From: Symploca sp. SIO1C2
GTDB taxonomy: Bacteria; Cyanobacteriota; Cyanobacteriia; Cyanobacteriales; Coleofasciculaceae
Direction of reading: 5' to 3'
Assembly (NCBI GenBank): GCA_010672925.1
Contig: JAAHFP010000020.1
Span: 1 to 64,000 of the forward strand
DNA: 64,000 nt
The notes under the pieces were generated by a model that saw nothing but the letters and a program-made list of their open reading frames with translations, had not been told where the DNA came from and did not search any database. This document shows, in pieces, positions 17,805 through 27,700 of the stretch. The number at the start of each line of letters is the position of its first letter. Position 1 is the stretch's first letter. A program made the translations under genes and the position numbers.

Positions 17805-17831
17805 GTTGGGTTACGCTATCGCTAACCCAAC
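17805..17831. repeat. 27-bp palindromic repeat, copy 2 (inverted)
   Basis: It is an exact reverse complement of 2774-2800. It begins 21 bases after the TcB-C stop and could form a hairpin in the 3' end of the transcript, but no T-run follows. Confidence 0.75.
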
Positions 17832-17924
17832 ACCCAAACCTTACCACTATCTCACCTTATGGGATCGATGAGAACAAAGCCAAACCTAGATTGATGTTAT
17901 TTATCAAAAACAAGGAGAAAAATC

Positions 17925-17993
17925 ATGAAAATTGACACTGAAATAAAAATTACCATTCCCCTCAACGTCAGTATCAGGATTAGGAGGATTTGA
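17925..17993 (+). pseudogene. Truncated N-terminal gene remnant
   Basis: An ATG 7 bases after a good AAGGAG opens a frame beginning MKIDTEIKITIPLNV. After 14 codons it runs into the 41-bp repeat (17966-18006) and stops. I read it as the start of a lost gene cut off by the repeat. A similar ATTGACACT stretch recurs near 18641. Confidence 0.4.
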
Positions 17994-18033
17994 GAATTTT
18001 CAGGATGTTAAAGATAAAATTAAAGAATAAGCA

Positions 18034-18099
18034 CTAAACAGAGAGAAGATTGATAACCACCTAAACAGAGAGAAGATTGATAATCACCTAAACAGAGAC
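18034..18099. repeat. 27-bp tandem repeat, about 2.4 copies
   Basis: The units at 18034-18060 and 18061-18087 (CTAAACAGAGAGAAGATTGA plus 7 bases) differ at one base. A third, partial and more divergent unit follows. Confidence 0.8.
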
Positions 18100-18147
18100 A
18101 AAATTGGAGGATAATCAGTAGATATCTATGAATAAAAAAATTCTGTT

Positions 18148-18602
18148 AATCCCACAATCCCGTAAATCCTGATACAGACAGAGGAGAATGCCCCAATGCC
18201 CCCAGGAAACGACCTTACCTACAAGATTATCGGCTGTGCTATGAAAGTACACCGAACAATGGGGCCTGGATTTCAGGAAGTGATCTACCAGCGATGCCTC
18301 GCTATTGAGCTAGAAAGAGCAGGGTTATCCTTCGCACGAGAACAATCACAACCCGTATTTTATGACAGCATTCAGGTGGGAACTCGAAGAGCAGATTTTG
18401 TTGTAGAAAACCAAGTGGTAGTGGAACTAAAGGCAGTTGTGAAATTGGAGGATGTTCATTTAGCACAAGCAAAAAACTATACAGTAGCCTATGGCTTTCC
18501 CCTGGGGCTATTGATTAACTTTGGTAGCAAAAGTTTGGAACATAAACTCATGTTTAATCCCCGTCAGTATCAGGATTAAGAGGATTTGATGATTTTCAGG
18601 AT
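18148..18602. repeat. Inverted bracket repeats around the GxxExxY gene
   Basis: Upstream 18148-18180 (ending TAAATCCTGATACAGACA) is an inverted relative of downstream 18562-18602 (beginning CGTCAGTATCAGGATT). A direct copy of the downstream element (38 of 41 bases) lies at 17966-18006. The downstream copy overlaps the 3' end of the gene. Confidence 0.65.
18196..18579 (+). CDS. GxxExxY family protein (PD-(D/E)XK-like)
   Basis: This 127-aa protein is a full-length member of the GxxExxY family. The naming motif is present as GFQEVIY (about residues 25-31). A nuclease-like core follows with RADFVVENQVVVELKAV (about 65-81), holding the D...ExK arrangement of the PD-(D/E)XK superfamily. It ends with LINFGSKSLEHKLM. 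Cellular function is not established. A GAGGAG lies 9 bases before the ATG. The gene sits alone between the two giant Tc genes and is bracketed by inverted relatives of one repeat. I infer it arrived as a small mobile cassette, not as a toxin component. Confidence 0.88.
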   Translation: MPPGNDLTYKIIGCAMKVHRTMGPGFQEVIYQRCLAIELERAGLSFAREQSQPVFYDSIQVGTRRADFVVENQVVVELKAVVKLEDVHLAQAKNYTVAYGFPLGLLINFGSKSLEHKLMFNPRQYQD

Positions 18603-18611
18603 TTGAAAAAA

Positions 18612-18707
18612 ATGCAAAATCAAGGGGTAAATTTATGGGAATTGACACTAACGGAAACAGATATTGATGAAATTATTTTTCAAATTATAAAAGAACGGGA
18701 TGGGTAA
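18612..18707 (+). CDS. Possible small protein or remnant
   Basis: This 31-codon frame (MQNQGVNLWELTLTETDIDE...) has no good ribosome site and lies between the GxxExxY gene and the TcA gene. The DIDEIIFQIIKERDG end looks like genuine coding sequence, perhaps the tail of an antitoxin-like gene, but nothing more can be said. Confidence 0.25.
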   Translation: MQNQGVNLWELTLTETDIDEIIFQIIKERDG

Positions 18708-18792
18708 TTAATGGCAAGTCTATTTTCCATTGAAGAAAATTTATGACTGAAAAAACAAACACGAATAACCTCAGCAGGAGGAAAGAATAACA

Positions 18793-21700
18793 ATGCAACT
18801 CGAAGGACGCAATCTTGAATCCAATATGCGCGGTAACGATGTTCGCCGCTTGCAAACGGAACTAAATCAACTTGGCTTTAGTCTTGGGGTGAATGGCTTC
18901 TTTGATTCCATGACCTTTCTTGCTGTTCAGGAATTTCAAAGACAACATCGATTACCTGTAAATGGAATTGTAGATGAAAGAACAGCTCGACGGATTAATG
19001 CTGAAGTCGATGCTCTCGATGAACCTCAGTTGATTGTTAAAGGACATATTTACCAAGCCGATGGCGACCCTGCTGCTGATGTGTTAATCTCTGCCTTGGA
19101 TGTCGATTTACGCAGTGAACAACTGTTAGGAGAAACTCAAACTGACCGCAAAGGTTTTTATCAAATTCAATACTCTGCTGAGAGATTCAGCAGACGGGAA
19201 AAAGATAAAGCCGACCTCGTTATTAAAGTCCTGTCTGCTCGTGGTAACATCTTAGCTGCTTCGCCCATTTCATTTAATGCGCCAGCTGTTGCAGAGATTG
19301 ATTTAACCATTCCTGCTCGAACTCTCCGCCCCCTACCCCTCTTTGATAAAATCAGGCGAGAATTGGCTCGTTTACTGGCAAACTTGAGAGCCGAAGACTT
19401 GGAAGAAAACCAAGAACATCAGGATTTAACCTTCCTCTCTGGGGAGACCGGCTTTGCTAAAGAAATCCTTGCCCGTTTTGTACTGGCACATAAGCTAGTC
19501 CCTCAAGGCATTCGAGTACAATTTTGGTTTGTTTTGCTGGGTAGCTCATTTTACGAATACACCGAAGAGCAAAGTCTTGCAGAACAGTTAGCTACCATTT
19601 TAGAAGCCCTTCCTGACCTCAATGCCACAGCTGTTCGCAAAGCCTTAGCCCGTGGGTTCAACGAAAAAGAAATTGCTGAAACTTTCCGGGACAATGTTAC
19701 CGAATGGATTGACGAATTTCTCACACTGGTTGCCCGTCGGGAAGTCACAGCAACTGATAATATCACTTTTGTTAAAGCAGCCCTGGAAGATGCCAGAATT
19801 CGAGCCACTGAAAAACAAATAAAATTTGCCCGCCTATTCAACCAATACAGGACATTAACACCGGAGTTATTAGAAGAACTCAGACAAGATTCTTCCTTCA
19901 CTTCCGCCGAAATTGCTAATCTGGATACCTCTTTCCAATTAGCAGACCTCACCCGTGGCGATTTTTCCGTTGTCAAAATGTTGAAGCAGGAATTCAGTGT
20001 TCGTCAACCGGAACAAATTCGCACCTTGGCAAAACGTAGCGAGAGGGAGTGGGTTGATTTGGTGAGGACAAAACACCGTGCCGAAGAGATTAAGTTACCC
20101 ATTGAAGTCGGTGCAATCGCTACAGATGCTCAACTGCCAGAAGCCGAAATCTACGGCAAAATGCTTGAACGCCAGTTTCGGGAAGCCTTCCCCACCACGG
20201 CGTTTACCGGCGGATTGGAACGGGCACTGCAAAATGGCGGTTCTCAAGGATTGCGCCGAGGAAGGGAGATGAGCCGTTTCCTCAATCGCCACGAAAGCTT
20301 TGAGTTACTTAATACGCCTGTAGATGAGTTTTTGCAGGAACGCATCGACCCAGAGTTTCGGGAGTTGGCAGAAGACGAAAACTTTAGATTGGAAGTCAAA
20401 GCAGTTCAGCGAGTTTTCAAGCTAGCGCCCACCTTTGAAGCAACAGATATCTTGCTAGCAGATAACCTGCACTCTGCCCAGAAAGTGTATCGCCTGGGTA
20501 AAAGTGAATTTGTGCGGCAATATGGCAATCGCCCTGGCTTTACTCGTGAAACTGCTCGTATTGCCTGGAATCGAGCAGCAGATACCCATGCTGCGACCCT
20601 GACGATTATTGCCGATTTAAAAGCTTTGGAGGCTGAAGGTCTACCATTGGCGTTAAATACGGGGAGTGATGCACTTTCTAACTTTCCTAACTGGAACAAT
20701 CTATTTAAAACAGGTGATTTGTGTGAGTGTGAGCATTGTTGGTCAGTACTGAGTCCTGCTGCTTACTTTGCTGACCTATTGATGTTTTTGCGCGATCGCA
20801 AAGCCAAAAATCCCGCCAACAGCCTCAAAGACTTACTGTTTGACCGCCGTCCGGATTTAGGATTTCTCGAACTCAACTGTGACAATGCCCTGGTACCGTT
20901 ACCTTATATTGATGTAGTTTGCGAAGTTCTGGAAGCAGCAATAGACGGAGTAGGGGAAAATGACCTTGAACTAGTAGGCTTTACTACTATTCCAGCTGAC
21001 CCTGGGACGGCTCAAACAGCAATTACGAATGCTTTTCAAACTGCTTTCACCCATCCAAACAACGATGATAAACAGAAAATCGAGTTGGGTAGCAACTTTT
21101 CACTTTCCCAAGTAGAAACCCTACCCTCAGATAGTTGGTTAGTGCATACCGATGACGTAACCTATCTCTTAAAAAAGAAACCTCCCTCAGCTAACTTTTT
21201 TGCTGAAATTCTACGCAACACAAAAGCTAGTGCGGCTGAACTTCGAGCCTACCCCCAATATGTCAACCCGATCGTTTATGACCGACTGAAAACGCTACGC
21301 TATCCGATGTCGTTGCCCTTTGACTTATTTGCAGAAGAAGTCAGGGCAGGATTTCAAAAAACCAACCTGCAACGTTGGGATTTGATGCGGGCATTTCGCG
21401 GTACTGCTGTGCCTAACAATCCCACGGATGGTGACATTGCTGCTGAATATTTTGGCATTGGTATTCCTACTGTTTCCAATTTACCTTCTTCCCCTAGTGA
21501 GAAGAATCTTATTTTAGTTGCTGCTGCTGATGAACAGCAGGAAATTTGGGGAGAAACAGATGCTAATTGGCTCACCACTGTGGGTAACGTCAAAAACTTC
21601 CTCCACAAAACTCATCTGGAGTACAATGAACTGCTTACCCTGCTGGATCTGAGATTTATCAACCCAACAGATAGTATCGTAATTGAGCATTTGGATGCAT

Positions 21701-24700
21701 CCTGCGATTTGGATCAAAAAGTAATTCAAGGTTTGAATTCAAATTCTCTTGATCGCATCCATCGTTTCCTAAGGCTGTGGCGCAAGTTGAAGACCTGGAA
21801 AATGTGGGAACTTGACTTAGTTATCCATCATCCCCGCATTGGTAACGGAGTGCTGAATGAGGCATTCTTGATTAATTTATTCTACTTCAGCGAACTCAAG
21901 AAGAAATTAGGTAAAAAAGTAACGGTCGAACAAATTTGTGCTTTGTTTGGCAACTTAAATACGGAAACCCATTTTACCAAGCTCCATGAAAAACGAGAAG
22001 TTGGGCTTTACCAAAGTTTGTTTTTGAATCGAAGGCTTATTAATCCTCTGAATCCCGCATTTCAGCTAGATCCGAATACAGGTGATTTACCAACAGGGGC
22101 GACTGCAACTATCAGCTATCCTGAAAACCAACCTGTTGTATTGGCAGTCTTGGGCATTCGTGAAGCGGATCTCATGCTTCTAAAAGACTTAACGAAAGCC
22201 TCTGACGGAACCCTCTACATTACCGACGATCTTACGCTGACGAACCTCTCATTTCTCTGGCGACACGCTTGGCTTGCCAAAACGCTGAAATTTAAGGCGG
22301 AGGAGTGGGCGATTATCCTCAAGATTTTCCAGCAGGATCTTCAGGAATTTACTAACCCCCTAGCAGCTTGGGAGTTTCTTGAGAGCATTGATAACGTCAA
22401 GGTAACTGGGTTTAAGGCTGATGAGTTGAACTGGTTGCTAGCAGGTGATCGCACTGCAAAAGCGGCTGTCAAGGAAACTGACGCTCTCCGTTTTCTGACT
22501 AGTTTACGCCAGGAATTACAGAGCATCAAGGCTGAATACGACCCCACCCAATATGATTTTCTGACTGATACGCCGGATGCAAACAGTCTCGCCGCGCTGC
22601 TGACCTCTTTATTGCAACAACTCAATCGAGACGAAGAGGAGGTCAACTTCTTCTTGTCTGTTTTGCGAGGTTCTGTGGTGCTGGAAGCCAGCATACAAGG
22701 CTTACCAGCAGGGTTTGCATTTCCTGCATCGATTGTAGCAGCCCCCAATCACATTCCCATTGAGTACGACGAAGCGAACAATTTGCTCCGTTTTACGGGT
22801 TTGATGAGCGATGCTCAACGAACGATGCTGCTGACCAGTGCGGCTTTAGAGGCTCAAGTCAGGGAAGACCCAGCTTATCAGTTTACCATTGCCGACTTAT
22901 TTCAACAATCTCAAACCGCGATCGCGAACTATGGGTCTACGTCAGTCGAGGTTGCGCTTCCTGGGGGAGTCAGCTTGGCAAGCGATCGCCCCTCCATTCC
23001 GATTCGCTACAGCGCCACGTCCAATCAACTCAGTTTCATTGGCCTGATGACCGAAGCTGAACGAGATGCGCTCATTGCTGCGGGGAACCCCGCCGATGCG
23101 ATTCTCTCATTGTTTCATCAGCCTCGCCTTGCTGTGAAATTCTATGAACGGGTATTTACCGCACTGCTGGCTAAGTTGCCGATGGCAGTGGACTTTACAG
23201 CACAATTGCCTGACGAGTTGGCAAGCAAAATCACCTACGACCCGGAACGAAGACTGCTGCATTTCAGCGGCATTATGAGCGATGCCGAACAGTCAGCCCT
23301 GCTAAACCTATCTGACGATCCAACCTATATTACTGCGGTCAATAGCCTTGCTACTCAGCCTCAAACTATCACCCTACCAGACGAGCGGATCTGGCTCACA
23401 GATGCTGACCTAGATTCTACTCAACCAGCTAATGACACCGAGGTAAAACGCTTAACCAATGCAGTAGTTAAAGCTTTGGACTACCTGTCAAAGACTTTAA
23501 CTGAAAACGCCATTGTAGAGCACAGTAGTACTCAACTGGGGTTGACCGAAGCAGTAACCCGACGTTTGCTAACTCAGTATTTTATCCTACCCAATAGCTT
23601 GTTAACTCATCTAAGCGGGAATTTTGCTCTTGATACCATGACACTTAACGGTTGGTATTGGGCAAGCCGGGTTGCTACCCTTTTAACAACGTGGAAAATT
23701 ACATTAGCAGAATGGGAAAAAATCACTGCTTTGACAACAGAAGCCCAACTGCTTGATTTCCAAACATTACCACTTAATGATACCGGTGCGATCGCGCCTT
23801 TAAACAGTTTCTTGCGAACTAGCCGTCTCTTGAAACTGCGGGATAGCCTGCCAGAAACCGAGATAACTTTACTTGAAGTCCTGGAAAATCTCAACGCAGG
23901 TAATTATACAACTACTGCCGACTTTGCTCTTGATGTAGAACGCCTCAATGAAGACTGGATTGCTACCGATGTAGAAGCACTCATCGCCTCCCTCGACCTT
24001 ACCTATCCAGTAGATTATTTACTCGCAGAAACTTGGGAACGTCTGCGGCGAGGCTTTTACTTCCTCGATAACCTCAATGCTGGTACGGATACGGTGAAGC
24101 GGTTTGCTGCTGCTGCAATGGGGTTGGATGAGGCAACAACCCTCAAGGAACTCCTGCGTTCCAAATTCGGAACGGAAACCTGGTTAACCCTCAGTGCCGA
24201 AATTCAGGACGTACTGCGGGAACGCAAGCGGGATGCTCTTGCTGCTTATCTTCTAACCCAACCGCAGCCCAATCCTCCAAGTAACAAATGGGAAAACACC
24301 AACGACCTCTATGCCTATTACCTGCTCGACGTAGAAATGTCATCTTGTCAGCTTACCAGTCGTTTAGTCCAGGGTTCAGGCTCGATTCAACTGTTCGTGC
24401 AGCGCTGCTTTATGGGTTTAGAACCCGATGTGGTAGTCCAGGCAGATGGCGATGATGGCGACAGTGCTTGGCGGTGGTGGAAATGGATGCGTAAGTATCG
24501 GGTTTGGGAAGCCAACCGCAAGGTCTTCCTCTGGCCCGAAAACTGGATCGAACCAGAACTGAAGAAAGACAAGTCGCCATTCTTCAAAGACCTGGAAAAT
24601 GAGTTATTGCAAAACGAAATTAATCAGTACACTGTTGAAACTGCTTTTACCAATTATCTGGAAAAACTCGATGGGGTTGCCCAATTAGAAATTGCGGGAT

Positions 24701-27700
24701 TCTATCAGGAAGATGATGGAGATAATGCGATTATCCATGTCTTTGGTCGTACCACTGGTGCAGAACCGTATTTCTACTACTACCGTCGCTATGACTATCG
24801 CCAGTGGACACCTTGGGAGGAAATAAATCTAGATATCTACGGCCACTACCTTATACCAGTAGTAATTAATCAACGACTGTTCCTGTTCTGGCCAGTATTT
24901 ACAGAAGTATCAGACGAACAACGAAACAGTACTGCTGATACACCTCAAACTAATCAAGATAATGCTCCTGTACCAGAGACCTGGAAAAGACTTCGCGTAC
25001 AAATGGCGGTTAGTGACTATCGGCAGGGGAAATGGTCAGCCAAAAAAGTGTCAACGGAGTATTACGAGAGTGAGCCTTATATACAAGCCTTAGAGGCAAA
25101 GAAATACTACCATTTCTATCCAATGGACTTGAGTGAAATCAACGGAAATTTCACGATAAGCTTTCGGGGACATAGCTCAGATAAAGAGGGAAATCCACGG
25201 GCATTTCTAGAAGGTAGCTTTAATATTTCTGGCTGTAAGGGAATTCCCGAAAAAACGAATTATCTTGGTCGTTTTCAACACGTAATCCGTCCAGAAGTGG
25301 CTTCAGTTGCTATTCCATTTGGTATTCCACCTGCCAATTTTCATTATGATTCTACAGACTTTATGAAATGGGCAGAACAGGATAACCGCCAGGATCAAGA
25401 AAATGACTTTGTATTACAGAGCTTCACTCTACCTGTACCCGTGTTGATGCAAACTCCAGGGTTATTCAAAATGTCTCCTCCCTGGCATATGTCATATTTC
25501 GACAAGCTTTCTCTCAACGGTCAGCTAGCATTATTATTTGGAGATAGAAAACCCTCTTTTTTCGGTGGTAGCTGGTTACCTTTCTTCTATAACGATCGTC
25601 AACGTACTTTCTTCGTTTTACCTTGCTTTTGGCCATCCTTTTGGCAAAGGGGTAGAGGTGACATCACCAGTATTGCAGCCCTAGGTCAAAACGAAGTGAG
25701 ATCTTATTATCCAGAAATCAAGAATTTTATCCGCCAATGGGAGGATACGTTTGAAGGACAAATTAGAGATTGGTTAGAAAATGTAGTTCCTGAACTGTCA
25801 AATGCTGCTCGAACTCAATGGGAGCAATTTTTCCATCAACAACTAAATGAGGAAGCAATTCCTCCCTATTCAGACGAACGGTTTAAGGATCTGGCGACGC
25901 GATGGTTAATGCGATTTTTCCATCTTTATCTCGGCACATTATCGTTGCTAGCCTTCCAATTTCGACAGTTTCATTTCAAGAACTTCTACCATCCTTTCGT
26001 TTGTGACTTCGCCAAGTTGGTTTATAATCCCCTCAAAGGGATTCCTGCTCTGATGAGTCGGGAAACTCAATTAAAAAATACGGGATTCAGATTTAAACAG
26101 TACTATCAGCCAACTGACTGGGTTATTGAACCAACATCCGAAAACTTCTATCCCCAGGAAGGGGTTGACTTCACTCCCGATGGTGCATACTCCCCTTATA
26201 ACTGGGAACTGTTCTTCCATATACCTTTACTGATCGCCAATTCTTTGAGCAAAAACCAGCGTTTTGAAGAAGCACGAGATTGGTATCATTTTATCTTCAA
26301 TCCCATTGGCGTAGAGAGTGGCGTTCCAGAAGCTTCGCCCATGAGCAAATATTGGATTACTAAACCGTTTTTCGAGACAACCAATCCAGAATATAACCAG
26401 CAGCGGATTGAAAATCTCTTGCGAATGCTGGCAGGAGATACGAGCGCAAGTGGCACAGTAACACAAGATGAACTGATAAAACAAGTCGAGGATTGGCGCA
26501 CCAATCCCTTTGAGCCGCACCGCATTGCCAATTACCGCACCGTTGCTTACCAAAAGACAGTGGTGATGAAGTATCTAGATAACCTGATTGAATGGGGGGA
26601 TTATCTCTTCCGCCAAGACAGCATGGAGAGTATCAATGAAGCAACGCAGTTATACATCCTTGCCGCCGAAATTCTCGGCTCTCGTCCGAAAAAAGTCCCA
26701 CCCCAAGCCAAGCCACCCGTAGAAAGCTTTAATGAATTGGAAACCGAATTTGATGCTTTCTCCAATGCGCTAGTAGAAGTAGAAAACCTGGTTCCGGTTC
26801 TGCCTGGAAATAGCCCAGAGGGTTCGGATTCAGCCCCACTGCCCATGCTCTATTTCTGTATCCCTCAGAATGACAAAATGCTCGGCTATTGGGACACCGT
26901 TGCTGATCGCCTTTACAAAATCCGCAACTGCATGAATATTGAGGGCGTTGTGCGTCAACTTGCCCTATTTGAACCCCCTATTGACCCGGCTGCATTGGTC
27001 AAGGCCGTTGCGGGGGGTGTCGATATCGGGAGTGCCCTTGCCGATCTGAATACTCCACTGCCTCTCTATCGCTTCAACGTTTTGCTGCAAAAGGCAAATG
27101 AAGTTTGTAACGATGTGAAAGCTTTGGGTAGTGCTTTGCTTGCAGCATTAGAGAAGAAAGATGCTGAAGCACTGAGCTTAATGCGCCAAGGGCAGGAAAT
27201 CAATCTGTTAGAAGCAATAAAAGATGTCCGCGACAAGCAAGTTGAAGAAGCGAAGGAGAATCTGAGAAGCTTAAAGAAATCGAGATTAGTGATTAAAGAA
27301 AGAAGAAACCACTACCGAGATATTGAAAAAGTCAGTGGTTGGGAGACCGCATCTATGGTATCCCATGGTCTGGGTATTATCTCAGAAGTGGTTGCTACCA
27401 TCTTGAATGCGACAGCGGGTGGTTCTCATTTAGCACCGGAATTTATTGTTGGTGCTGCAGGGGCTTTTGGCTCACCGGTTGCTTTGGTGAGCTATGGTGG
27501 ACAGGAGGTAGGCAAATCATCATTTAACTGGGCTACCTTTTTCGGTGGTTTAGGGGGAGTCCTGCACTCTGCCGGAAACTTAATAGCAACCCAAGCGAGC
27601 AATGAACGCCGATGGGAAGACTGGAAACTTCAGGAGCGCTTAGCTGATAAAGAGCTAGAGCAAATCGACAAACAGATTGATGCTGCTAAATTACGCATTG

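Larger units (their letters stand above)
17784..18195. other. Spacer with repeats and gene debris between toxin genes
   Basis: It holds the inverted copy of the 27-bp palindrome (17805-17831), a 22-codon remnant frame (17925-17993), one copy of a 41-bp repeat (17966-18006), a 27-bp tandem repeat (18034-18099) and the upstream bracket repeat of the GxxExxY gene (18148-18180). No intact gene was found. Confidence 0.65.
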
